Positions 12,180-23,287 are shown, counted from the stretch's first letter. The stretch: DNA of 64,000 nucleotides from Anaspis maculata (GCA_949128115.1 OX421961.1:121895050-121959049), one strand, 5' to 3'. Numbers and translations: made by a program. The notes: a model not told the origin generated them from the sequence alone.

Positions 12180-12986
12180 CCCAAGTAGCAATCCGACGTC
12201 GCGCCAACGTTGCGATTCGCGACCTGAGGTCGGCAGCCGACGTCCGCGCGACGTTGAGGCGACCGACATCTGCACCAATTTGGTCAATGAAATGCGGGTC
12301 GGTACGACGTCGGCATCCGCGACGTTGTGATTGCCGACCAAAACTCGACCAAATCCGACCATCTCACCCACGTGTAGCCAAAGTCGCCTGTCGCGTACCT
12401 AATCCGACTTATGCTAGTCGCATTAGGTGGACTTTATTCAACCTGTTTTGTACTAAAGAAATATAGCTCCAAATATACGATGGTAAAGTTTCCCTATTAC
12501 AACCATCAGTTCCCGTATAAGATATAACAGACAACAGAGCATCTGAACTTATATAATGAAATTTTGTGATTGGTTAATATGAAAACTTGATGCGAAGAAA
12601 ATTTTACCGACGAACAAGTATGTTTCAAGTCGAAAACAATCATCGCCCACCAAAAATTTGGCTGTTCTCAAATTATTTTAATTTTATATTGAAACATTCC
12701 TTAATTAAAACACCGTCTTTCAAAAGAAAAGAAAACGAAAGAAGTATTTATATATACTTAATTAATCAATAGCTACCATAATCTCGTTTCTCGAGTTCAA
12801 AAATGGTAAATTCAATAATTTCAAAGATTTTCATTCGCATTTCTTCAACATGGCCTCTTCTTGTTGGTTTGGTATTGGGAGAAAAAATGGCCGCGTCGGC
12901 TGTTTCTACCTATACTGACTAAATCCAACTAAATTTCATATACGAGTATGAATTACTAGACCAATTCCGACCAATTCTGACTTCTG

Positions 12987-14097
12987 CACAGTGGGACAAA
13001 ATCAGTTGTCGGCGGCCAAAAGTCTGAAACTCACCAGATCGTCTTAGAATATTGAGGTCATTATAGAAAAATATTGAAAAAATTTCAATTGTGCTCGGGA
13101 GTGGAATTGGGGTTTGGGGTTGAAAAAAAACAAAAGAATAACAGAAAAATTCCTAATTCAGCGATTTGCTTCAGAATATTAAGTCGATTAAGGGAAAAAT
13201 ATTCAATAAAATTCATTGTCCTTTGGGGGTGAAATTTGAGGGTTGAAAAAAAAAATGCGAGAAAAAAAAATTCAAATTCATCAAATCGTCCCAGAATATT
13301 GAGGTGATTATAGGAAAAATATTGAAAAAAATTCCGACTTCAAGTTCTTAGTGATAATAGAATTCAAACTAGAAAACATGCTCGTAACGAAAAAAACAGA
13401 ACTTTTCACTTTTTATGCAAAACACCCCTAGAAACCACCCTGCTCTCCCAATATCATTGAAATAATGTCTTCTTGAAAATCTTAACATGATTTCGCAGCA
13501 GTCCAGTGAAAATCAGCGTTCTCCAGAAATTTTCAATCTTTGTCTCTTCATCCATATATTTAAAAAAAAAATTGTTAATCACGGGGACGCACGTGGACGC
13601 ATACAATTTCTTTTGAAATCAACTTGAAAAAGGTGTAGCTTTTTGTGAAAGAAGTTGTAGGCTGGAGTAAGGTGGAACATTTTTTGTAAGCCACTGCAAA
13701 AATGGAACTCTTGGAAAACAAATTAACCGAACATCGCCATTTGAAAAAAATTATAATTCTGAAACAAGTGAACATATATCCTATGTGAAGTATGATTTAC
13801 TTTCAAAAAACTTCAAGTGAGCTATGGTAAAATTTATAGAATGATATCTGGCCTCTGAAAAGCACAGCCGGCAATAGCACTTCAGTCACAAAATACTATG
13901 AAAGTGTTATCAGTAGAGCTATTTTAAAGTCCTATGTTTGAGGCATCACACAGAAGTTATAAATTGCCTTGGAATCTCAAGACCTTGGTAACTTATAAAT
14001 CAACTATTTTTCTAAATAATAGCGAAAATTTGGACCGAAATTTCAAAATGACCTTGCTCGACTTTTGGCCACTTTTTACGGCACTTGGCCCACTGTG
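12987..14097. mobile_element. Transib-like non-autonomous element
   Basis: Both ends read CACAGTGGG inward and are flanked by an exact 5-bp duplication TTCTG (12982-12986 and 14098-14102). The second conserved block, GGCCAAAAGTC, occupies positions 28-38 from both termini. A 5-bp duplication and a terminal CAC heptamer plus a second block about 23 bp away are known features of Transib elements and of the recombination signals of V(D)J joining. The interior has no ORF of note and holds three degenerate repeats. It is nested inside the 12180-14776 element. Confidence 0.7.
13028..13350. repeat. Degenerate tandem repeat, about 120 bp, three units
   Basis: Blocks with the consensus AGAATATTGAGGTGATTATAGG recur near 13044, 13171 and 13291. 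Each is followed by AAAAATATTGAAAAAA and a G-rich stretch ending GGTTGAAAAAAAA. The repeat lies inside the Transib-like element. Confidence 0.7.
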
Positions 14098-14159
14098 TTC
14101 TGGTGTGATTTATTGTACCAATTCCGACTTGATCCGACCTGGCACCAAAACTGTGCAAG

Positions 14160-14250
14160 AATGCAGCGCGCGCCGCCTAGCGTAGCGGTTAATAATGCCC
14201 ATTGTTGCCGCGATGCCGCGGTATAATAAAATAAAATAAATCGCATCAGC
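14160..14250 (+). repeat. Possible truncated SINE head
   Basis: An A-box-like TAGCGTAGCGGTTAAT is followed by a short GC-rich segment and an ATAATAAAATAAAATAAAT tail. There is no clear B-box, so this is weak. Confidence 0.25.
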
Positions 14251-14284
14251 TACAAAAGTATCCACCATATTATCCTACTTTGGG

Positions 14285-14600
14285 TATACCCAACGTTGCA
14301 TATGCCAACGTTGGATATACCGACGTTGGCAAACTCACCTAGATATAACTGCAGACTAATTTGGTCGCATTAGGTACAAGAATATACACCAAATCCAACG
14401 TTGAATACGCCAACGTCCAGCCGACGTTGCATATCCCAACGTTGGGTATGCCGACGTCAGCCGACGTTGGCAAGCTTGCCCAAATATAACTGCAGACTGA
14501 TTTGGTCGCATTAGGTATAAAAATACCCACTGTGTCCAACGTTGGGAATCCCAACGTCCATCCGACGTTGGATGCGCCAACGTTGGATATACCGACGTCG
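14285..14600. repeat. 141-bp tandem repeats with CCAACGTTGG palindromes
   Basis: CGACGTTGGCAA is followed by ATATAACTGCAGACT, TTTGGTCGCATTAGGTA and CCAACGTTG at 14321, and again at 14462, giving a 141-bp period. Numerous CCAACGTTGG and CGACGTCGG palindromes make this a dense potential binding array at one end of the host element. Confidence 0.8.
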
Positions 14601-14776
14601 TACCAACGTCGGTTTTAGTTGCATGGCGGACGTCGGGTTGCCGACGTAAAGGCAACGTTGTTCCAACGTCGCCTCGCGACTTTCACATATTGGTCGCCAT
14701 CCGACCAAAATTTGTACTAATTCCGACGTCGGAATTGGTAAAAATTTGGTCGGAAGTCGGGTAAATGTTACTTGGG

Positions 14777-16003
14777 TTAGGTGTAGTGTGGGGAATTGAA
14801 CGATTCAGACCATATATTGAGAGATCAAGATTCAAAGTAATTACTGATCACTATTCTTTGCTCTGGCTGCATAATCTAAAGAATCCGTCGGAAAGATTAA
14901 TCCGTTGGGCATTAAAACTACAAGGTTATGATTTTGAAATTCGTCACAGAAAAGGTGAATGCCATAACGTCCCTGATGCACTTTCCCGTTCTTTCCCCGA
15001 AGCATGTCTAGTCGAAATTCCTGAAGATAACTACGATAATTGGTACAGGGGACTTCATGTAAAAATTTCAAGTTACCCAGAACACTATCCTACTTTCAAG
15101 GTTGATGGTCCTAACATTTATAAACTTGTTGCTTCTAGACAACCTCACTTGAATGACGAATATGACTGGAAACTCGTTATTCCTAAAAATTTGCGTCAAA
15201 CCGTCATGGTAGAGTGTCACGATGAACCTACTAGTGGTCATCTCGGTTTCTTCAAAACTAAAAATCGTGTTTCGAAACAATTCTATTGGCCAAAGATGGC
15301 AGCGAATATAGCAACATATATTCGTAAATGTCATGTTTGTCAAGAACAAAAACCAGATCAAAAATTGCCTTATGGAATCATGAGTCCGAGATCTTTCTCG
15401 CAACCATGGCAAACCATTTGTACAGATTTAATGGGTCCTTTCCCTCTCCCAAAATCACGACATCGTTTCCTTCTTGTTATATCCGATTGTCTCAGAAAAT
15501 TCTCCTTGTTATGTCTTTTAAAAACCGCTACCGGAGAAGCTGTGACTAAAGTTGTTGAAAACACATTCATGACGTATGGTGTACCAGAAAAACTAATTTG
15601 TGACAATGGAAAACAGTACGTTAGTAACAGTTTCCGTCAAATGTGTCGATCGTATGATTGTAAAATCTATTTTACGGCAAACTACTCTCCACAAGGAAAT
15701 CCCTGTGAACGTATCAACCGTACTTTGAAAACCATGATCAGATCATTCATATCTGACGATGCAACAACTTGGGATGAACATCTTCCCCGAACTGGTTATG
15801 CTCTAAGAACTGCAATCCATGAAACTAGTAAACATAGTCCCGCTTATCTAAATTTCGGTAGATTCAAAACCGGTGTAATGTTCAAAAGAACTGATGCCGA
15901 ACCTGATCTCGACAAACTAGCCGATCATGTCAAAAATCTCAGTAAACTGTGCGAAAATGTCCAAAAACGTTTGCGTGACGCATATCAGAGAAGTTTCCAC
16001 TGA
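14777..16003 (+). pseudogene. pol: Gypsy RNase H (C-terminal part) and integrase
   Basis: The open frame (in frame from 14765) begins with the end of RNase H (VITDHYSLLWL, then DALSRS). It then has an HHCC zinc site (CHDEPTSGHLG ... KCHVC) and the complete integrase catalytic triad: Asp221 in TDLMG, Asp280 in CDNGKQY and Glu315 in CERIN, giving the classic D(35)E spacing. Integrase would insert element DNA into the genome. The frame ends at a frameshift near 16003, before the GPY/F-type tail. This is the best preserved coding segment of the window, but it lacks a start and an intact polyprotein. Confidence 0.92.
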
Positions 16004-16017
16004 AGAAGAAGCATATC

Positions 16018-16215
16018 CACTTTCGAGCCAGGTCAGATCGTCTGGAAACGAAATTTCGTGCTTTCTGACGCAGCTAACTATCTCAGTGCTAAACTCACAC
16101 CGAAGTTTGTGGAGTGCCGCATTCTTCGTTAAGTCTCAGTGAACATCTATGAGCTTGGAAATTTCGACACTGGTCGCTCGCTCGGCAACTTTCACATAAA
16201 AGATCTTGGTGGATG
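16018..16215 (+). pseudogene. pol: Gypsy integrase C-terminal (GPY/F-like) tail, frameshifted
   Basis: In another frame, directly after the integrase ORF, the translation reads PGQIVWKRNF, then AKLTPKFV, a stop, and NIYELGNFDTG. This is the small SH3-like tail module of Gypsy integrases. A frameshift at about 16005 and a TAA at about 16130 break it. Confidence 0.75.
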
Positions 16216-16770
16216 CTGCTGATCGCTAGTTGAACTTTATTACCTACCTATTATGTCCAAAACTGTGTAAATATTGTGAATAGTCTTGATATTATTCTTT
16301 CGATTTCATTCGAGTGTTATCTGAGCATGTTTTTCTTCAATATGTTGAATCTCTTGATTGAGGATTTATAACGCTCAATAGTTTGATTTTCCTGTAAGCT
16401 TCTAGTCTTTCTAGTCTTAGTATTGCCTCATTATTTTCGAAAGTTAGAATTCGAACAAGGAGGGATTTCATCAAACTAAATGAAACCAGAATACTATCAT
16501 GTTGTAAATAATGTAAATAAGTTTTTTTCGTTCATTTGCCCTCTTTGGCAAGGGTAGAAGAATTCTCCAAGGGTTAGTTCAGACCGGAGGTAAAGCCCTC
16601 CACTTTCTTTGAATGAGACAGTAAAACTTCGATATTCACCTCTTTGCAAAGTATTTTCTTTTCTCGTAATAATCGTTCCGATTACCGAATTGTTCGATTT
16701 TCAATTTTATTTTTGTGAAATTTCCTTCTGAAATTTTATTTTTGTGAAAATTTCCTGAAATTTTATTTTG
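16216..16770 (+). other. Gypsy 3' non-coding region
   Basis: No open frame is recognised. A degenerate 26-bp direct repeat (GAAATTTTATTTTTGTGAAA type, about 2.5 units at 16708-16770) precedes the polypurine tract. Confidence 0.6.
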
Positions 16771-16783
16771 GCAAAGGGGAAGT
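16771..16783 (+). promoter_or_regulatory. Polypurine tract for plus-strand priming
   Basis: The purine run AAAGGGGAAG lies immediately upstream of the 3' LTR start, the expected position for plus-strand DNA priming in LTR retrotransposons. Confidence 0.75.
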
Positions 16784-17189
16784 TGTTACGTCGCAAAATG
16801 CCTCCTAACAATATCAACATTCCTACCGCTAAATTTTAAATTCGATCTAGTAACTTTTATTGTAATGCTCAGAAGCTTTATACCTTTTATCAGACATCTG
16901 AAGAATAAAGTGTCACTTTTCCTCGAAACGTCTTCCTGGTCTGCTGTTGGGATTTCAATGGTAATCTGAGTGATCCGCTACCAAACAGCCGGTTTGTAGA
17001 AATCAATTACCCTTTACCTAATACATCTTTCCGCGTGGTTATTTATCTTCCAGGCCAGTTTGAGAACAATTTGAGAATACCGCTCGAGTTCCCATTAAAA
17101 TTGAGAGACAGGCGACTAGAGCGGATTCGATCAAAGTTACTTTTTATGATCAATCAGCCCCTACTTACGTTATTTGATTTTACGGATCA
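16784..17189 (+). repeat. 3' LTR (right boundary tentative)
   Basis: It begins TGTTACGTCG, matching the 5' remnant. It holds a TTTATA-like box (about 16877) and an AATAAA signal (about 16905). The end at 17189 is proposed from CA followed by ACTT, which matches the four bases before the 5' LTR. A shorter LTR is possible. Confidence 0.6.
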
Positions 17190-17193
17190 ACTT

Positions 17194-19790
17194 TCTTCAC
17201 TACTATTCATCTTTACATCATCAACCTTCACCCCTGACGTACTCCAAGTAGCACGACGGAACTTTGGCACGTACCGGACCCATCCAGGGACGATTCGTAT
17301 CGACGCAAACAGCTGGCGATCCTTCGGGTTCCGAGTGAGGTCCCAAAGATCATCCCATGCAGCCCTTCGGACTTTATAGCAGTCAGCAAGAATCAGCTTG
17401 GTGAGACACCCCTTAAGATACCGTGAGGGGTGAGGTTTGGGCAACTTTATTTTAATTATTTTTCATTGGTAAATTGTGCACAATATACTTATAGGTAGGG
17501 TGTGATTGATTATCGCTTCCACAAAATAGCTCTTGTGTATTTATAGGAAAAAGACACTTGCTAATGGTAGTGGTTCTTTGTTGTTACTCAGCAACACTCG
17601 ACTAGTGCGCGCGACCTGCAAGTGGGCGCGCCATTTGACTTTTCCATTTTTCCTCTAAAGGCCAAAATATTTTCAATTGAGGCAAAAGTAGAGCCTATGT
17701 ATGTGTATCAAATGCTGAAGTGAAAATGGAACGCTGTTAATTTTTATAAAGATAATGTGAGATAAACTGAGACGGCTCGATATCGCTTTAGCCCGCTCGA
17801 ACTTCCACCTAAAGGAACAATTTACTGTCGATGAGATTCCCATTTGACGATTTGGCCGATCCGACAATAAGATAACAAGCTTGAATAAGTTGAGTTTCAA
17901 TTACCTAAAAAATACTTCTAAGGAAAAAGATTAGACGAGGGTCTTTTTAGTGGTGCCGTGACCAGGATGAAAGCATTTGAGTTGAGAAAAATTCTTGGTC
18001 AAATTGAATTTAGCGCAAGGTTATTTGCGTTCAAACAACAATGCATTCAAGCGTTATTTTGAGTGAACAGGTAAAACAAAAGAAGTTTTGTGTCGCTTTG
18101 ACAAAACTACACTATTGAGAATGCGACGAACGTGATCTTAGCCGCATTGGAATCTTCAAGCGCCATCAGGCCTGAGCAAACAAAGCCAGATGAACTCCAA
18201 TAACAAACACCAAGAAAAAGCTCAATTTTCTCATGATCAATGTTGGCCGAATGGCGGCGCAAAAAGCAAAGATTCTCCCGACCGAAAAACAAAGGATCCG
18301 TAACCAAGGCGCCGCGCCACCCTCTATATCTGCTGGATGACAAGAAGCAATTAATTTACTGGGAGATTAAATCGGACACGGTTCGGGTCTTTGATGCGAC
18401 TTTTCCGATATCATCAGTGAGATGAGAGAACAAGGCGGTTTCGGCAAGACGGCGTATGTGGCGTTTTCGCGATTCCCAATTAAATGCCTTTAATCCGGAC
18501 TAGCCGGAAGTTTTTCTCCGCGCAGCTGCAGAACTTCTCTCGAATAATTAAGGCCCATTGTTCCGAATTCGCACGCTGATTGCGGTATTTTTTTCTTTCG
18601 CTTTACATTTTACACTTTTATTCTTGGCGTGCGATGGCCTCGGCCACCGATTCCAAAGTTTGCATTAGTTTGTATTCCCCTGGCTGTGATGCTGCACTTT
18701 CTCTCTCCGATACGGGAAAGAGTAAATTGGCCACGACCGCCACGGCCGGGAGGACGGGAAAAATGGCGCAAGCAAGAAGAGAAAAATCAAAATTAATTTT
18801 CCTTCCAGGAAAAAAAAGACAATGGAAGGATAACGACCCCCCAGCAAGATGTTTCATTAGCGGTGAAAAGGACGAGATGATTAAAGCAAAAAAACGAAAA
18901 CAGTCGATATGATTGAGGGTTTATTATTACGATTCTGGAACGCAGAATGCTGCCCCCGCATTGTATTTTCTGACGGCCCCGAAATATAATCTGATGCCGG
19001 CGGTCTTGTGCTTTGTCCATGTTTTGTGTTATTTTGTTGTTGGTTATGCAAATTGAACGTGGAATTAGTCAAATTCGCTGGTTATTACTACGTGCTTCTT
19101 GTGTAGTGCAAATGCAGCGGAATTGATTAAACAAAGCTCTGTTTGTGGCGCAGCTTTTATTGCATTCAAATTCGTTATTTACCTAGCTGTTGTACGCATC
19201 CGAAGGACAGCGATTTCCATAAAGCTAAATCAAAACGAGTTCAGAGAAAAACTCACAAGCCTCGTGAAATAGCCGTATAGTAGAGGGTCTTGATTTGAGG
19301 CTTACAGAACTAATTTCAAACGTCCTTCACATGACCTCCAGCTGTACAGCTCAGAGAGATATCCAAGAAGGCTGTAATGAACCATCCGAGTGAGAGACGC
19401 CTAAGACCCAAAGCACTTTTTATTGTTCGCGATCTTACAGGTGACCAGAAATAGTGAGAGTGTTTCTGCAACTATAGCATATTTGTACGGAACTACAGTA
19501 ATTTGATCACACTACTGTGCAGATAACATTACTCCGCGAAGTGGAGTACACGTCAAGTGGACTTGAAAAAGCACTGAAGAAGCTCTTACGAAGATCAGAG
19601 AGAAATTTTCACAATTCGTCCGTTGGTTCACTCAGATAGGACGTAACCATTTTACCTGGATACTAACGGGTCCAACGTAGCTAGCCGTAAGAGCTGTTTC
19701 ATACCAAAAGACCGTCAGCGGAAACAAAGAAGTAATCAAATTCCTCTCTTGCAGTCTTCGAGAACCAAAATTAAATTATACTATCCCTGA
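17194..19790. other. Unassigned sequence
   Basis: No supported gene. A CCAAGTAGCA-like string at 17246 resembles the left end of the 12180 element but has no partner. Short open frames on both strands at 18240-18910 overlap antisense to each other and show no domain. The stretch 18600-19100 is more GC-balanced and free of repeats I recognise. Confidence 0.35.
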
Positions 19791-19840
19791 TCGGCGAACT
19801 CTTCACACTAACGACCATTCCGGCACAAAAAGACGAAATT

Positions 19841-20237
19841 GTGAATTCTGGTAATCAGGTTGACGTTATCATCAATGACTTTTCGAAAGCATTTGTAGGA
19901 GCCGCTCTACATCAATTCCACGATGGAGATTGGCAGTCGCTTGGATCTTTCTCGGCCAAGCTTAAACCTGCGGAACGCCGGTACAGCACTTATGAGCGAG
20001 AGCTCTTAGCCTTATACCTGGCTGTGTGACATTTTCGTCACATGCTTGAGAGACAAGACTTCACATTGTTGACCGACCACAAGCCCCTCGTCTACGTTTT
20101 TGCGTAAAAGGCTGACAAATGCTCTCCGTCAGCTAAGACACCTTGACTACGTGGGACCATTCACCACCGACATTCAGCACGTGTCAGGTCGTGACAACAT
20201 CATAGCTGATACGCTATCGCGGTTGTGCACGTACCTA
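19841..20237 (+). pseudogene. pol: Second Gypsy fragment: RNase H domain
   Basis: The translation reads FVGAALHQ, LGSFSAKL, then RYSTYERELLALYLAV followed by a TGA stop, then LLTDHKPLVY. After a one-base shift it reads DIQHVSGRDNIIADTLSRL, the classic end of Gypsy RNase H. Sequence and codon choice differ from the element at 9.4-17.2 kb, so this is a different lineage. No LTRs are seen around it. Confidence 0.85.
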
Positions 20238-20464
20238 TTATCTTGCAGTGGCACGTCTTCGACGGCAGCCACAGTAGCGGAGACCTTTTTCACAAACTAA
20301 ATATCGAGATACAGCGTACCTACTCGGTTGACATCGGATCAAGGAAGACAAAGCCCATGTGACTGGGCCCCTACTGTGTTGCAAGAGGCCTTTCTCCCCT
20401 AAATTTCCACCGCGGTGGCGTATCGAACCAAGGACCCTCCTGAAACATGTGAACGTGAACCTGA

Positions 20465-20590
20465 TCCGGCATTGTGTTGGAAGAAACCATTGAATAGGCA
20501 CCCAACTTCTACCAAACAAGCTGATTGACCTTCACGTGGCCAAATCACTGTCTCCAACAAGTGAACCTCTAGGTGCATCGTGAGGTGTTT
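20465..20590. repeat. Left arm A of a large inverted repeat
   Basis: It is the inverted counterpart of 24634-24763. Shared blocks include AGGCACCCAACTTCTACCAA, GATTGACCTTCACGTGGCC and GTGCATCGTGAGGTG. Confidence 0.85.
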
Positions 20591-20610
20591 CATGAAGAAT
20601 GTTTCAGAAG

Positions 20611-20990
20611 GTGAGAAGGTTCGTTCTCCAACGGGGGTGCGAAATTGCGCCTGTCCCTCAAAATGACCAACGGACAAACCGTGCGCTTTTTTTCAACAGA
20701 AACTCATCAGAGACCTTGCTTGTGATGAAAAAGAATATTTTAGAAAGTGAGAACCCCCGTTCGTCCTCCAACGGTGGTGCAAAATTGCGCCAGGAGCCTG
20801 CCCCGCAAAGTGAGGAACGGGCAAGCCGTGCGTTGTTTTTCCAAAGAAACTCATCAGAGACCTTGCTTGTGACGAGGAAGAATATTTCAGAAGGTGGGAA
20901 CCCCCGTTCGTTCTCCAACGGGGGTGCGAAATTGCGCCAGGAGCCTGTCCCTCAAAATGACCAACGGACAAACTGCTCGACTCACTTTAG
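20611..20990. repeat. 140-147 bp tandem repeats (B array)
   Basis: Units begin with CGTTCTCCAACGGGGGTGCG or a variant at 20622, 20762 and 20909. Each contains AAATTGCGCC, ACTCATCAGAGACCTTGCTT and AGAATATTTCAGAA-type blocks. A single inverted unit lies at 24190-24333. The long open frame through the array (20599-21123) is a repeat artefact. Confidence 0.85.
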
Positions 20991-21211
20991 TGGTAGATAT
21001 CGACGATTACTTCTGAAGATACTGGAGGGTCGAAAACTGGGATTTCCATCCCCCCCCCCCACTTCCCTCTATTTTTTGTTATTTAAAGAAACTGCTTGTG
21101 ATATATTAAACAGTAAAAAATAATCAATTAGTGGGTCTGCACGTGCAGTGAATTTCTGTTCACGATACAGGGTGAGTATTGAGTAATGGACTATTAAAAT
21201 CTAGGTTAATC

Positions 21212-21346
21212 GGTGCGATTCTCTAAAAAATTACATTCTATAAAGGCTCTGTTACGTTGTTATTACCTAGGCAACAGCCAATGGCCGACACGAGTTTTTA
21301 CATAACAGAGCGTTTATGGAATGTTATTTTTTACAGAATAGCACCA
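21212..21346. mobile_element. Palindromic MITE, 135 bp (copy 1)
   Basis: The ends pair (GGTGCGATTCTCTAAAAAAT against its inverted partner at the right), with TTAATC on both sides (21206-21211 and 21347-21352). A related copy sits at 51535-51671. The centre carries CCTAGGCAACAGCCAATGG. It has no coding capacity. Confidence 0.75.
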
Positions 21347-21576
21347 TTAATCATTCATGCCTGTGAAATACTCCGCTGCTGGTCCCTGAAATAAATAACT
21401 TACAACAAGATAAGACTTTGCTCGTATCCAAAAAAAGTGTCCTATTATATGTTAAGAAGAATATGAATTTTTTGATATTTAATTACCACTTTGAATAACA
21501 AAAATAGAGGGGAGCGAGGACCCACTCTTTGACCTCTCATACCTTTGAAAATGTATGTCATAATTTTTCCTCAATA

Positions 21577-22726
21577 CAGGGTGATTCATGAGTGACCTTA
21601 CATAGGCTAATGGGAGATAGAGGACTTCGAGGCAGGTCAGGATCCACTGGAGAAATTTCATTTTCTCCAATGATTACGAAGATACAGGGTGTTCTGTGTG
21701 TTTCGTATGAAACTTTGATAAGCTATATTTCTGAAACGGCCAGAGGTATTTTGTTGAAATTCACCAGTAATATTTCTCTGTTGGAATTCGTCCCGAAGCC
21801 ATACCGGGCAAGTCAAAATCCAGGGCCGGGCTAGAAAAAAGGGTGCCCCTTTCTTGTTTCATCAAAAAGTACATTTTCTGACCGCTTTCCTAAAAAACTG
21901 CTATCGGATTCAAAAAGCTAATGAAAAATGCTTCATGAATCACTCTTCAATTTAGATGGCACACCTAAACCGTTTCGACAATAAAATTTAAAGTAAAATT
22001 TGTAAGTGAGTTCCCATTTTCGACCGGACATAATCGACTCATTGTTTGATTGAATTCACCAAAATTCATTTTTTGGCTTGTCTCTGTTGGATAGAAAAGC
22101 TTGGTTAAAAGGAAAATTCCAGAGCCGACCTTTTTTTTCATGAAAAAATCGAGAGTGAAACCAAAATTAAACTCGATTTGGTCGTCAAAAAAAGATCTTC
22201 GGCTATGGAATTTTTCTTCCTACCAAGCCCTTCTATTCCACAGAGACAAGCTGAAAAATGAATTTGAATGAATTCAATCAAACAATGAGTCGATTATGTC
22301 CGGTCAAAAATGGAAACTTACCCATAAATTTCACTTTCAATTTTTATGTCGAAACGGTTTAGGTGTGCCATCTAAATTGAAGAGTGATTCTTTTCGAATC
22401 CGATAGCAGTTTTTCAGAAAAGCGGTCAGAAAATATAATTTTTGATCAAATAAAAAAGGGGCACATTTTTTCAATCCCGGTCCTGGATTTTGACTCACCC
22501 AGTATGGCTCCAGGGTAAGTTCCAATAGAGAAATATCACTGGGGAATTTCAAGAAAATATCTCCAGCCGTTTTAGGAATATCGCTTATCAAAGTTTCATA
22601 CGAAACACACAAAACACCCTGTATCTTTGTAACCAATGGAGAAAAAATTTCTTTAGTGGATCCTGACTCGCCTCGAAGTCCTCTATCTCCCATTAGCCTA
22701 TGTAAGGTCACTCATGAATCACCCTG
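21577..22726. mobile_element. TA-flanked foldback FB6 (1150 bp)
   Basis: It starts CAGGGTGATTCATGAGTGAC and ends with the exact complement, with TA on both sides (21575-21576 and 22727-22728). The arms pair along nearly the full length, centred near 22150 in AGAGCCGACC...GAAACCAAAATTAAACTCG. A TA duplication and CAGGGTG ends are common in mariner-type MITEs. The open frames at 21592 and 22337 (minus) are the same shadow on opposite arms. A one-arm copy lies at 37087-37714. Confidence 0.85.
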
Positions 22727-22849
22727 TATTTGTTTCACGTTCTAGAGTAAACTCCATATATCGCTCTGAACCCGGAATGCGATAATTTTAGGACAGCATT
22801 TATGAAAAATTACTGAAATTTTTTTGCGTTATTTACAATATCTTCCATT

Positions 22850-23287
22850 ACCAAAGGCGACGCAGGCTACCGACTGGAGCCCTGGCTGATGACACCCTTG
22901 GCCAATCATCCAGACGGGACAAGGCAACTCCAGTTCACTAAAGATCTCTGTGTCGCCCGTAACATAGTGAAAAAAGATTTTTTGGTGTCTTCAAGGAAGA
23001 GTTTAGGTGCTTGTCTTATCAAAGAGCCCAGACGGGACAAGGCAATTCCAGTTCACTGAAGATCTCTGTGTCGCCCGTAACATAGTGAAAAAAGATTTTT
23101 TGGTGTCTTCAAGGAAGAGTTTAGGTGCTTGTCTTATCAAAGAGCGTTAATGTATTCCCCCGCCTTCGCTGGACGGGTTGTGAATGCATGTGCAGTCCTG
23201 CACAATATGAGGATCCATGCGAACTTGACCCTGGAGGATGTTGAAGAACGTGTGTTTGTAACTTTATCCCTAATTCATACTTATTAA
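22850..23287 (+). pseudogene. HARBI1-like (PIF/Harbinger) transposase, C-terminal part
   Basis: The translation reads GDAGYRLEPWLMTPL (with the second catalytic Asp of the DDE nuclease), then a frameshifted SEKRFFGVFK (the Glu-bearing ERxFGxxK motif), FRCLSYQRAL, SPAFAGRVVNACAVLHN and a stop at 23285. The spacing of these blocks is that of Harbinger transposases. A 118-bp tandem duplication covers the region before the final block. The N-terminal half is missing: the preceding 1.2 kb is foldback FB6. It is inactive. Confidence 0.85.
22911..23146. repeat. 118-bp tandem duplication inside the transposase relic
   Basis: The block beginning CAGACGGGACAAGGCAA at 22911 is repeated from 23029 with only two or three differences. 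It duplicates coding sequence including the Glu motif, which is itself incompatible with a working enzyme. Confidence 0.95.

Larger units (their letters stand above)
12180..14776. mobile_element. Unclassified DNA element with CCCAAGTA ends
   Basis: The left end CCCAAGTAGCA and right end TGTTACTTGGG are imperfect inverted repeats. TT on either side (12178-12179 and 14777-14778) is the apparent 2-bp duplication, and removing the element plus one TT restores the RNase H frame. Both subterminal regions (12190-12420 and 14280-14760) are packed with GACGT, CCAACGTTGG and TTGGTCG motifs. The middle holds other repeats and a nested CACAGTG element. No transposase is recognised. The superfamily is unknown to me. 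Confidence 0.75.
9435..17189 (+). mobile_element. Gypsy-type LTR retrotransposon, truncated and interrupted
   Basis: TGTTACGTCGCAAAATGC opens both ends of the internal region (9435 and 16784), marking the 5' and 3' LTR starts. Between them lie, in Gypsy order, reverse transcriptase, RNase H and integrase. The rest of the 5' LTR, gag, protease and the start of RT are deleted at about 9474. RNase H is split by a P-like element (10132-12046) and by an unclassified element (12180-14776). The order RT, RNase H, integrase is diagnostic of Gypsy and not Copia. A 4-bp ACTT at 9431-9434 and 17190-17193 may be the target duplication, which would put the 3' LTR end at 17189; this boundary is tentative. 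Confidence 0.85.

Noticed and set aside
17246..17256. Another end of the CCCAAGTA element
   Set aside because: Only about 10 bases match and there is no inverted partner or duplication.
20599..21123. A 174-codon open frame
   Set aside because: It is made of repeated 140-bp units and has repeat-derived amino-acid periodicity; no domain is present.
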